A stretch of 64,000 bases of DNA from Setophaga petechia. Its lineage: Eukaryota; Chordata; Aves; Passeriformes; Parulidae. The position numbers and the translations under genes were made by a program. Positions 49,301 through 59,891 of the stretch are shown piece after piece; the first letter of the stretch is position 1, and the number at the start of each line of letters is the position of its first letter. The notes under the pieces are model-generated. The model was given only the letters and a program-made list of their open reading frames with translations. It was not told the origin of the DNA and did not search any database. The stretch covers positions 1,332,001 through 1,396,000 of the forward strand of contig JANCRA010000019.1 of NCBI GenBank assembly GCA_024362935.1, in the 5' to 3' direction.

Positions 49301-49950
49301 ATTTCAAAGAAAGAAGCATACCCAACATTTTTCTGTGCATCTTCTAAGGCATCAGTGATTTTAAAAATAAATAAAAGGTCATTATCTGACAGTTTCTAAA
49401 GGCTGGAATTTAGCAGGATCAGACGCAGTCCTGCTGGGAAGGAGGGAGAAAAAAGTCTGTCTGCATTCTTTTCTAGCTTCATGGGTTCATGCTAAGTATG
49501 ACTGCTTGGCATAGGAATTTCTACTTCCATGATATCCCATATGAATAACTGACATTGAAGAGTCTCACTGAAGTATGCTGTTGTAAAGAACTATTCATGA
49601 AGTGTTGCAGCTTGTTTTGCACCTGAGTGCACAGTCTGGCCCACAGTTGTTATTATTAAAGCTTGTGAAAGCAAAGCCTGTCATTCTGAGACCATGGGAC
49701 AGAGAGGACAATGTAGTATCAGCAGGGACCTTGGCACCCTTTGTGAGGCTGAAGTGATTTGGGACAAAGATGATGACAATACAAACCTTGAGACCTTTGC
49801 CTGTTCCAAGTTCTACTGGCTGGTGACTGAATTTAGCAATCTGTCCAGTGTCTTATGTGAAATTTTAGCATTTAGTCTCCACCCAACTTTGTACTGGCAC
49901 AAAATTACTATCCTGTGTCCTTGTTGGTGATCACAGCTGGGAGGCTGAAT
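46351..49950. other. Unique AT-rich noncoding DNA
   Basis: No gene or transposon recognised over 3.6 kb. A 22-bp tandem duplication (48661-48702) is listed separately. Frames at 46957-47301 (114 codons, minus) and 46783-47043 (86 codons, plus) overlap on opposite strands and have no known motifs. Confidence 0.5.
48661..48702. repeat. Tandem duplication, 22-bp unit x1.9
   Basis: ACAGTATTTTATCTGTAGAG at 48661-48680, spacer AA, and the same 20 bases at 48683-48702 with no mismatch. Confidence 0.95.
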
Positions 49951-50620
49951 GACAGAATCACAAAATGGATAAGGTTGGAAGGCACCTCTGGAAGTCATTT
50001 GGTCCTACCCCACTGTTCAGGCAGGTTCGCCTGGAACCAGTTGCCCAGGAACGTGTCCAAATGGCTTTTAAATATCTCCAAGAATGGAGATTCCACAACC
50101 TTTACAGGCAACCTCTTCCTAGTGCTTGGTCACCCTACAGTAAAATAAAAGGGTTGATATTCTGATAGACCCTTCTATATTTCAGTTTCTGCCTACTGCC
50201 TCTGTTCCTGTCACCAGGTAACACTGAAAACAGACTACCTTTGTCATATTTTCACCCTCCTTTTGGGTATTTTCAGACATGGATAGATGGATTGTAGACA
50301 ATATAGCATCTGAGCCTTTTGTTCTCCAAGCTGAACAGTCCTAGATCTCTCAGTTCCTCCTCACAGTTAAAATGCTTCAGTCCCCTAATCTTCTTTGTAG
50401 CTTTTTTGGATTGCTTCAAAGCAGTATGTCCATGCCTACCTTGTCCTGAGAAGCCCAGAACTGGACACAGCACTCCAGGTGTGGCCTCACCAGTGCTGAG
50501 CAGAGAGGAAGGGTCCCCTCTCGACTTTCTAACACTTCTAATGCAGCCCAGAAGAGCAGGATATATGACCATGAAGATTTGTTCGGGCTTCCCACTCATA
50601 CCCTGATCTTTTCTGAACAA
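49951..50620 (-). mobile_element. CR1 LINE, 5'-truncated, minus strand
   Basis: Antisense CR1 3' UTR starts with CAGAATCACAAAATGGATAA (49952-49971) and 'gttggaaggcacctctggaagtcatttggtcctac', then 'tgcccaggaacgtgtccaaatggcttttaaatatctcca' and 'gattccacaacctttacaggcaacctcttcct', a CR1-B/F-like pattern. It continues into the ORF2 C-terminus (antisense of …SLENKRLRCYIV… and of the 'cagaactggacacagcactccaggtgtggcctcaccagtgc' block, 50454-50494) and stops near 50.6 kb. About 0.67 kb remains. The frame at 50273-50620 (minus) is part of dead ORF2, and the plus-strand 95-codon frame is its antisense. Confidence 0.93.
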
Positions 50621-51614
50621 GGATGCTGGCAGTACTGAATGCTGAAGCCTGGAATGCCATTGTCTGTTAGTTAAACATCCATTCTGCTGGTAAACACAGA
50701 AAGTCAGTCTTTAGAATTGTCAGTCCAATATCTGCTCAAATCTAGGCTCTCTTTTTCTACCTTTTTCATAGAGAGGCAGAACTTTGGCAATGACCATTCA
50801 CACAAACTTCTTCTTGATATCCTCATCCCCACTGGGTTTGCACACAGGAAACAGCAGGAATGGTGCCAAAATTAATCTGGCACAGCAGATATAAACAGCT
50901 GCTATTTTCCAAACGGTATTAGAATAACTCTCATTCCTTCTATAATACCCCGTAGTCTAAACCACTTATGTATTTAAACCTGAACTTTTTACTGCAGGAA
51001 TTAAAACAGCCCAATGTAGAAATATTACAAAGGAATTTTTCTGTGCTTCTATTTTTCATGTTTTGGGAGACATTTGATGAATTTGATTGAATGAGTTGTT
51101 TGGACATATCTTATCTGTAAAGATTATAAATCAGAAGTATTTTTTTAACCATAATAATACCTATTCTGCTAGTACTGGCACTTACACCATTTGGTTTGCT
51201 GCTACAATCTCTTGATTTAAATTTTATATATTTATCTGTCTATCTTTTATGTTTATACACAAAGCTTGCTTACTCAGCTAACACACCACCCAAAATGATG
51301 TAGTTCTGCAAAGTGATGAAAGCGCAAAAATATTTCAACCTGATCTTTAGCTCACTATCCTAGTACAGAAACCATGCCTGATGAATTTTTCTCTCCCAGC
51401 GTAGCCCCTGGTAAACCAAACATCAGCAAAATGCTGCTGATTGCAATAAACGGGCTATATCTTCTAATGAACCTTAAGCTTTCATTCAATCTCGCATAAA
51501 GTGTGTATGGATCAGATTTTATAAAGGGTGTATGACCTAATATTTAATAATAGAAAAAAACCCGCCATTGCTCATTTTACTGATTATTCAACACAAGATA
51601 TAACATAAACTTAT
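50621..51614. other. Unique AT-rich noncoding DNA
   Basis: About 1 kb between a CR1 and an LTR. Nothing recognised. Confidence 0.5.
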
Positions 51615-52170
51615 TGTCCTAGTTTCAGCTGGAATAGAATTCCCTTTCTTAGTATCTGGTACAGTGCTCTGTTTTGGATTCATTACTAAAATAATGATAA
51701 CCTGTTGATGTTTTGGTTGTTGCCAGTATTCTCTACATCAAGAACTTTCAGTACCCATGGTCTGCCAGCCAGCAGGTACACAAGAGTTGGGAGGGAGCAC
51801 GGCCAGAACAGCAGACCTGAACTGGCCAAAGGGATATTCCATAGCATGGAACATCATGATCAGTATATAAACCAGGGAAGCTGTCTGGGAGGGGCCAGTA
51901 TGACCATCATTGGTCAACAGGTAGTGAACTATTGTATCTGACATCACTTGTGTTTCTTGGGTTTTATCTCTCTCTCCCTCTCCCTTTCATCTATCAATAA
52001 TGAGAATACTAATTAAAATATTTTACTTTTTTCAAGAAAGAAACTGTTCTTATCTCAGTCCAGGATGTTTATTTTCTTTTCTCTGATTCTCCTCCCCATC
52101 CTAACGTGGGGCAGTGCAGTGTGAGAACAGCTGTGTAGTACTTAGTTTCAGTTTGGGATTAAACACCTAC
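51615..52170 (+). mobile_element. Solo LTR, avian ERVL-like, plus strand
   Basis: Begins TGTCCTAGTTTCAGCTGGAA (51615) and carries, in order, 'gtatctggtacagtgctctgttttgga', 'cacaagagttgggagggagcacggcc', 'aactggccaaagggatattcca' and 'agcatggaacatca'. A TATA box TATATAA sits at 51864-51870, about 150 bp before an ATTAAA polyadenylation signal (52012-52017), followed by 'aactgttcttatctcagtcc' and a 'tctcctccccatcc...gtggggcagtg' tail. It is related to, but not the same subfamily as, the LTR at 16539 and is in the opposite orientation. The 3' end (near 'gggattaaacaccta') is degraded, so a CA end and target-site duplication cannot be set. The two ~75-codon frames inside it are not genes. Confidence 0.85.
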
Positions 52171-52284
52171 CTATCTGAGAAATTCATTTTACCAGGGGTG
52201 TGTAATACCCATGCTCAGAGAAAACAGAAATTATACCTTTTCTTCAAGTGTTTTTTTTCAATTTAGAAAGGAAAATATAATATT

Positions 52285-52352
52285 TTAAGTGTTGGACTTG
52301 ATGACCCTTGTGGGTCCCTTCTAATTCAGAATATTCTGTGATTCTGTGATCT
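52285..52352 (+). mobile_element. CR1 LINE 3' tail, plus strand
   Basis: 'gttggacttgatgacccttg' (52291-52310), 'gggtcccttctaattcagaa', then ATTCTGTGATTCTGTGATCT (52332-52351). It is a minimal 3' end of about 70 bp with a clean CR1 tail. Confidence 0.93.
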
Positions 52353-53035
52353 TGCTCCTGTAATGAAAAACCAAGGCAAAAAAAGCCCTTAGACTCAGTA
52401 CATTTTATAAATTACTATATTAGGCAAAACAATCAATGAGAAATATATTTTAACAAGGAACATCCATTTACCCACTTCCACCATGGTGTCCTTGAACATC
52501 AAGCTCTTGCTTTACTTGCTGTTCAGCATCACTCAACCATTTTTTGTTAGAGCATGCAATCAGTCATTCAAAAAATTGTAATCAAGATTTACAGATTATA
52601 TCCCTAAAACTCAGCCCAAGCATTTAAAATAATCAATTGGTATTTAATTAACACACAATTGCTGCTCTAATACGGAATCAAATCCTCTTAAAGTGTGTCC
52701 ATAATTCCCACTAGAGTGGTAATGTCCTGAGAGTGGAAGAAATACCCAGTGATCATTAGAAGAGTATTGCAAATTATGGAGTTTTTGTCAAGAGATTAAG
52801 CACTTCCAGAATCTATTACACAAGGTAAAAAAAAAGGCAATTCAGAGCAAAAATGAATTATGGTACTTCCTTCCAATCCTTTAAAAATACATTTTTTTAA
52901 TAAACATATTATCTCACCCCTCTTTCCAAGGAATGTACCTAAGACTTCTGCATTGTATTTTTTTATAAAATATGGCATAGGAACCTGCTTAGGAAAAATA
53001 ATCCTAACACAATTTTTGTCAAGTTAGTTGCAGCA
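52353..53035. other. Unique AT-rich noncoding DNA
   Basis: Sequence between two plus-strand CR1 pieces. Nothing recognised. Confidence 0.5.
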
Positions 53036-53425
53036 TTTGTCCTATGAAGACAGGCTGTGAGAGTTGGGGTTGTTCAGCCTGAAGAAGGCAAGGCTCCAGG
53101 GTGATCTTACCGAGCCCTCCTAGCACCTGAAAGGGACTTAAGATCAAAGAGGGACTTTTTTCACAAGGGAATGTATTGATATGATAAGGGGGAATGGCTT
53201 TAATCTGAAAAAGGGTAAGGTTAGATTAGATATTAATAAGAAATTCTTTATTTTTAGGTTAGTAAGACACTGGTCATCCATCCATGGAACTGTTAATGCC
53301 CAGGTTGGATGGGGTTTTGAGCAACCTGGTCTAGTGGAAGATGGGTTGGCCCTGCCCAGGGGCAGATGGTTTGGAACTAGATGACCTTTAAGATCCCTTC
53401 CAACCCAAAAAGTCTAGAAAAAAAT
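53036..53425 (+). mobile_element. CR1 LINE 3' region, plus strand
   Basis: Sense CR1: 'tcctatgaagacaggctg', GGGGTTGTTCAGCCTGAAGA (53068-53087; usual 'tgggcttgttcagcctggagaag'), 'gggtgatcttaccgagccctc', 'aagaaattctttat' (53239-53252), GAACTGTTAATGCCCAGGTT, 'gatgacctttaagatccctt' and CCAACCCAAAAAGTCTAG (53401-53418). The last part lacks the usual 'attctatgattct' tail, so it is trimmed at the very 3' end. The 67-codon frame 53181-53384 is CR1 3' UTR, not a gene. Confidence 0.92.
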
Positions 53426-53621
53426 ACTTGCTGCAATGAGCAAAAAAGAACCCCAACATTTTCGGGAGACATTTCCTTAAATTTTTCAAAGAGAAATCGT
53501 TGGAAGAGTCCTAAAAAAATAAATTCAAGGAATACCCTCTATTGTTTCTTTTGAAAGAAGTCAAACATTATCTTATAATTGGTTATTTAGTGAATGAAAT
53601 ATAGAATTATGGTATACATAG

Positions 53622-53684
53622 ACTAATTTTACCCGACTTGTCATGCCACAGTCTTAATTTTACCCATCTTGTCATGCCACAGTC
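53622..53684. repeat. Tandem duplication, 31-bp unit x2
   Basis: Two copies of ACTAATTTTACCCGACTTGT... / CTTAATTTTACCCATCTTGT..., both ending CATGCCACAGTC. They differ at only a few bases (CGAC versus CATC). Confidence 0.92.
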
Positions 53685-55262
53685 GGAATTTACAAAAAAG
53701 AGCAGATTTAAGGGGAGAATAATAGTTGTCCTGAACTATTCTCTTGTGCTGAAGGAAGGACTAATCACAGCTGGGATTGTAAGTCCAGCTCTTGACTAAG
53801 GGAAATGTATGTATTCAGCTCAATACATGGTAGCACTTTTTGTGATGACACCCAGCTTCTTCCAAGCTGTGGTTTCCTCGCTGGGAATGTGATCCTTCAT
53901 ATTTAGTTGGCTTTTCACTCACTCTTTTATTCTCTCCCCAAGGACCTTGTGATTTTTCAATGCCTTTATAAACCTAGCACTTACAATCTCCTTAGGCAAA
54001 GATTTCCATGATCTAATTACTTACAATGCGCAAGAGTGCTTCCATTTGCTTAGCCTCACTGTCCAGTCATTGTACAGGATTAACTTCTAGCCTTGCTGCT
54101 GTATTTCACTGATCACAGTTCTGTATGCGTTTGTCATATGCAATTTTAATTGCATGATTTCAGTGGGGGGCTAAATAACAGTTCTGAAAACTGATCCATT
54201 CCAAAGCAAAAGATTTTGTACTAGCAATAAGCATTGCATTTCAAAAAGTAGAATATGCATAGGTTAAATATTTGCAGTCAGTGGAGTTCCATGTTGCTGT
54301 TACTGTTCCATGGGTCTCATAAGAGGGAAACTGTTTTGTTACACATTCCTATGATTTTGTGTTTGATCATCTATCAGAAAAACAGAAAAAAAATCGAGGT
54401 AAGTATCAAATTCCAAGGCATAATTCTGCAATAATAAAATCAATTGTTTCTATTACCAGATCCAGGATTTTCTTTAATGGTTTTTTTTTTTTAATTTGGT
54501 TTGGGTTTTTTATTTTGTTCCAAATGATATATAAATACATCTGTACCAGTATTTGTGCAATAGGTATGTGCCCTTCTAGCTGATAGATGAATATTCTGTC
54601 TCTTGAACTGCTGTCATTCTCACATAAATTGCTTCTCAAATGCATGCCTGTGTGTGAGTCTAGATCTGTATCCATATCCATATATTTATATTTCTATATA
54701 TACTCATATAACATTTTTCCTTGTACTGATAAGAGTTGTTTTAAGCTCCATGAGTAAAAAAAAATCTGTAACTGAAAAGCACCAAGGAGGACTATTCTCT
54801 GGAATTTTTTACCTGAAGTGCTGCCTAGGTATACCCACCAGAAAATTTCTTCAGTCGCATCTCCTACAGAAATAATACAGGGTGATGATCACATCTCAAT
54901 ATTTGGAGCTATTTAATTCTGACTATATTTTGTAGAATAAAGTGCTTTTCAGCTAATTAGATTTTCCAGAATTTTGTAAAAACATGGCCAAACAAAGGAG
55001 GAAAATCCTAATGATTTTCTAACAGAAAATGCAGAAAGGAGCTGGGCATTATCAGACATGGGATAACCAATCTGGGAGAGAGGATATATGCCTTTACTAT
55101 AGGAAAAAATCAGCTGGAGCTTATTCTATCTTAAACTCTAAATGCTCGTGTGCTCAAATGCACATGAATCTGTTGAAAAACCATGCTCCTTATTACACCA
55201 GGACAGATATTATTGTTGCCATGAAGGACTACTAAAAAAAATATATATATATATGCTTTCTA

Positions 55263-55298
55263 TGTACACATACATATGCATGTACACATACATATGCA
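55263..55298. repeat. Tandem duplication, 18-bp unit x2
   Basis: TGTACACATACATATGCA at 55263-55280 repeats exactly at 55281-55298, next to an (AT)n run at 55239-55254. The unit is partly self-complementary (TGTACA, CATATG). Confidence 0.95.
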
Positions 55299-55494
55299 CA
55301 AATTAGGACGCATTCATGTATATGCATAGAGGGGATCTTTGAGGCTTTATTCTCTGTTCATCTCATATTGCCATTAATTTTGTAACCATTTGGACCTCTT
55401 CAGTGAATCATTCTATTCAAAATAATGATAGAATATTTTAATCTTGGAAACTGTTAATATGCAGGTTAGTACATGAAGGAAGAAAACAACACTA

Positions 55495-55575
55495 GTAAAT
55501 AAAAATAATATTATTTTTTAAAGATTTTAAAAATTTTATTAAAATATTAATAAAAATAATATTTATTTTTAAGAG
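55495..55575. repeat. A/T-only low-complexity block
   Basis: About 80 bp almost entirely A and T, with TAAAAATAATATT repeated near 55500 and 55551 and AT-rich inverted arms between them. It could form cruciform-like structures. Confidence 0.75.
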
Positions 55576-55859
55576 GCCAGCTGGTCACACAGAATCCCAG
55601 ATTTGATTAATGTCTTTAACCTATTATTCTCCTCAGCTTTATTTTTTTAATAAATTTATGTTAGTTTGCTGCATCAGCTACACTATAAGTTAATTCCATC
55701 ACTCAGCATCTTCTCTATCTAATAATTGATTTCTGAGTTCACTTTCTATTTATGTATATTTTCTTTGTCATTTAAACTCTATTTTAGTTGACCTGAAAGC
55801 TCAACAAGATAATCAGTCTTAGCTGGAAGAAGGGCATGCTAGACAATACAAATTTTGGA

Positions 55860-56455
55860 CAGAAGTATAGCTGATTAGGTAAAAACCTGCCTAGATTGCT
55901 GAGCCCAAACTGTGGTGGTGAACGGAGTTATATTTTTCTGGTGACTGTAAAATGGGGTGCTCCCCAGGGTTCACAATTGTAGCCAGCTCTGTTTAATATC
56001 ATTGTCAATGACATAGATGAGGGGATTGAGCACTCCCTCAGTGAGTTTGCAGATGACAGCGAGTTGAGTGGGAGTGTTGATCTGCTGGAGGGCAGAAGGG
56101 CTCTGCATGGGGATCTGGACAGGCTGGATCAATGGGCTGAGGCCAATGGTGTGAGGTTCAACAAGGCCAGGGGCCAGGTCCTGCACCTGGGTCACAACAA
56201 CCCCAGGCAGTGCCACAGGCTGGGGGAAGAGTGACTGGAAAACTTCTCCATGACAAAAGACCTGGAATGTTAAATTTTGGAACTGAATGCCCAGCAATTT
56301 GAGTCACCATCCCTGAAGGTATTTAAAAGACATGTAGATGTGGCACTTGTTGACATGGTTTAGTGGTGGACTTAATAGTGCTGCTTTAGTGGTTGGACTT
56401 GCTGTCTTAGAGATCTTTATCACCCTAAATTGTAGAGTTTTGTGCTAAATTTGAG
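55860..56455 (+). mobile_element. CR1 LINE with internal deletion, plus strand
   Basis: The first part (55860-56275) is sense reverse transcriptase: 'gctgattaggtaaaaacctgcctagattgctgagccca', 'ggggtgctccccagggttcac' (the QG block, where CR1 has QGSVLGP), 'tttaatatcattgtcaatgac', the 'ttgcagatgacagcgagttg' block (FADD..L, 56046-56065) and 'caggtcctgcacctgggtcaca'. At about 56280-56300 it jumps directly to the far 3' UTR: 'tgagtcaccatccctgaagg' (56300-56319), 'aaaagacatgtagatgtggcac', 'catggtttagtggtggactt', 'ggttggacttgctgtctta'. The C-terminal ORF2 and start of the 3' UTR are absent. No coding capacity remains; the 108-codon minus-strand frame here is antisense. Confidence 0.88.
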
Positions 56456-59400
56456 TCTTGAACAATTTAAAAAACTGTTTTTTCTGATGTTATAGGATGA
56501 AATCTCTACGTGTTCTTTAACTCTTTTTCCTTTAACATAGACACCTCTATACCACTTAATATTTTTTCTTCTGTACTATCTGACTATCTTCAAATAAGTA
56601 TTGAGCAATGACTTTTAGGTGGAAAATGCAACTATTTAATTCATGCTCTCTTGGGTATGGATGCTTTATTTTTTTTACAGGTATGATGTATTATGTATGA
56701 TTCTTATACATCTTGGCTCTTAAAGAGTAGATCAGAAAGGGCATTGTGAATGCAGAGAAGTAGATGAGGTTGGATTTGACTCAGATATTCTAAGTCTTGA
56801 ATAAAGCCTGAAAAAAACACCAAATTCTTCTTCTTCCCTTGAAATACAGACCACTTTAATAAAATGTTTATTTGGTTTTGAGTAGCACTTCCTGCCCCCA
56901 CTCCTTGTTACTCATTTTTTAACTTGAAGTAATCCTAGCGTTTTATCATTCTGGAAATCTTAAACCAATATTTTATAGAATGGGTGATTAGATATACTTG
57001 ATGACATCCCATGTTGTTTTAACAGGATATAAAATTATTTATCTTTCTGCAGGATAATGTCATCTGATTAGGAAGCAGCAGTTGCGTGCATATTTAAAAT
57101 GTCATTTTTGTTGTCTCTTAGTCAAAAACTAGGCCACCTATTTTTTAATGACAATGAACATGGCAACAGCACACTCTGTGAATAAGCATTGTGCTATTTT
57201 TGTTCAATTTATAGGATGGAAGTCAAGCAAAATGAGACATGCAATGTTCAGATGATAATAAGAGAGAAACCACATGAAGGCTTTAGATTTTTTCTTTTCC
57301 TGTTGAATATTGTCAAACTAGATAAAACCTGTAGCCTCTAGAAAGAACTAATTAAGCTAAACCCAACATTCTATGTTAGTGCAATAGGCTAAAAATATAA
57401 ATACTTCTACCTTGGCAAAATGACAATGTTTGCATTTTTGTTGTTGTTTGCAAATAGTAGTGATTTTACTCTAGATATGGTTGAAATAATCCAGTCTTTT
57501 CTTTCAATTAAAAGTTATCTTTTGTTCAGTTGTCAAAGAATAACCAAATTATTGCGTCTGACATTTTTATTTTGTTCTGTTTTTTACTAGCTTTATAACA
57601 CTGAATCACATAATTTCTGACAAATGTCAACATCTTACAACTTCACCTAGATTTTGGCTCTTTTCCAGCATACATGGTCTAGTTTAGGTGTCATATTAGA
57701 GAAAATCAGATTCTGCACAGAGTATCCAGCCGAGTGCACTACCTTATCCCCAACTGCTAAATGTTGACACTTATGCGCATATCAGGTTACTGTTTAAAAC
57801 AACACCCTTGGGAATTATCAACAAACATTACTTTCTGTTATACAGTAATATTATACATGGGGGACAATTATTGGAAGTGTTATGAACAGATGGTGCAGAA
57901 GGAAGAATAGTGTTCAATAATAAAACACAATGGGACAGTACCCTACACAGCAATGTTAAAAATCTTCCACCTTCTTGACACTTGAAGAATAAAATTCAGT
58001 TATTGTTAGTGAATCTATATTTGCATGGAAAAAACACTGCTTTTCATTAAAATGCCTTCATTTTTGAACCTTCCTGTAACAGATCATTATTTTCCTTGCT
58101 TTAGAGGGCAGTTATAGATGTCCTCTTGTATATGCAGGTGTTCACCAAGGAGAGTTCATGATGAGGCCTTCCTGTTTTCTTCTTTGCTTCTGCAGTCCCT
58201 TTAGCCAAGAGTTTATAATAAAAGAGCCAAAATAACCTTCTACTAGAAAATTAGTTTCAATCCTAGAATATTTTTTTTCCTTTTAAATTACAAGTAAAAT
58301 TAACTGAGCTGGTCTTCACAGCTCTAAGTGAGCTAATTATCCCATTGAATTTTAATCTCTCTGAATGAAACTACTAAAAAAAAAAAAAGTCACAGCTGGC
58401 TGATAGGGAATATACCTGCTCTTGAACTCTGATTAATAAAAGTCCATTTTAGAAGACATCATTCAGTAGTTTAACATGATAGGTGAATATTACCTGAGAG
58501 TCACCTGTCATTCAGACTACCCATATCAGATACTTAGTGTGAAATACAACTCTGTCTTCCTATTTTCCTTTAAGGTCCATGTGACTTCCCATACTGAAGC
58601 ATTAGAGAGCTACAGATTCTTAAAATGCGCTATTTCTATTTCATTAACAGAAAATGAGGAATAAGGTCTTTAAGTTATCAGATTTCACAATGCCTTTGAG
58701 TCTCTGTTTCAGTACCTTTTGTATTTTCCAAAGGGCTGACTTTGAACAAATAGCTTTGAAAAAGCTCAGAGGGAAGGAACCAACTTCCTCAAAAGACTAG
58801 AAAAGCTTTTCTCAAATATCTGTCCCATGGATTATAAAGTGACTTTAAAGGACTGTTTGAATAAAATTAAGTATACCATTTTTGATCAAAAATGTAGGAG
58901 AGAAATTATTAAAAACTGTGATGGAAAACTAAAGGAATGGTAACATCTCCAACAGACCGACATTTTTGAGTCAGTTTTAAATGGGAGTGGTGTAAATAAC
59001 CAACTAATTTTATCCAAATCTATTCAGCCATTCAGAATTGTTAAAAATGCATCAGACATCTCCTTATATCCAGTAAATACAAAGCTGCTGTGCTGTAGCT
59101 GACAGTTTGGATTCAAGTTGAAATCCTAAATAGAAAAAGCCACTCTTAAATTCATGAACTTCTTAAAACACATTTTGTTGTTTTTTTTTATAATATAGTT
59201 ATATATCTAATGCAGTATCCGTCCCCTCAGAATACATTTGATTTAAGATTATTTTAGTGTCTGTATAACCATAAAGTGCTAATCGCTACAGCAGGACTGA
59301 GTTTTTCATCTCTCATTGGGTAATACAGGGCTTTGAGAAACTGCTGCTATTTTTAGATATAGAAGCCAGGTACTGGTTGTTAATTATGGCTAAGCCTAAG

Positions 59401-59569
59401 AAATTTCAACTTTGAATGAGAATCTTACAGCATTAGGTGTTTTACTGAACATCTCATTAAGCAATTTAAACTAAATATTTGAGAATCTTGTGGAATGTTA
59501 GCACCTGAAACCTCTGGCTGGACTTGCCCTATAATTTCCTTGCACTTTTCTGCTTTCCCCACTGCTGAG
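56456..59569. other. Unique AT-rich noncoding DNA
   Basis: About 3.1 kb without recognised genes or transposons. There is a 15-A run at 58376-58388. Frames are all short. Confidence 0.5.
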
Positions 59570-59730
59570 CTACAAGGTGAAAACCAGCTCTAATTGACTG
59601 TCTGCCATCCTCCAGCCAATGTTTTGGCAGGTGCAGGCTTCCTCGAGGTGGTCTCCCTGGAGTCTGCTAAGAAAGATGCTTAGCTTTTGGGATCTGCCAT
59701 GGAGCAGAGTATGCTTTCCAAAGGACTCAC

Positions 59731-59891
59731 TCAATTGATGTGGACCCAGCTCTTCACTGCACAACAAAGACAATCTCCTAGGTGGCTCGTGGAGTATTGA
59801 TGATGAAGAGTAAACATCCCCTGACTTCAATTTCTCTATATACTCAGACCTTCTAAATGTTATCAGGGGTTTGTCCAAGGCAGGATGAAAG
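59731..59891 (-). CDS. Possible internal exon of an unidentified gene (candidate only)
   Basis: On the minus strand an acceptor-like TATTTACAG (AG at 59893-59892, after a T-rich stretch) is followed by 161 bp without stops in one frame and then by a consensus donor GTGAGT (59730-59725). The open frame in fact continues past this donor to a stop at about 59570, about 107 codons in all. The peptide includes KPLITFRRSEYIEKLKSG and HEPPRRLSLLCSEELG; it is polar, Ser/Arg/Glu-rich, and without Cys/His or transmembrane motifs. I do not recognise it. Against it: a single 161-bp candidate among 64 kb is expected by chance, and no neighbouring exon was found. If real, it would enter in phase 2 and leave in phase 1. 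Confidence 0.2.

Larger units (their letters stand above)
53426..55859. other. Unique AT-rich noncoding DNA
   Basis: No gene or transposon recognised. It includes tandem duplications at 53622-53684 and 55263-55298 and an A/T block at about 55495-55575, listed separately. Confidence 0.5.
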
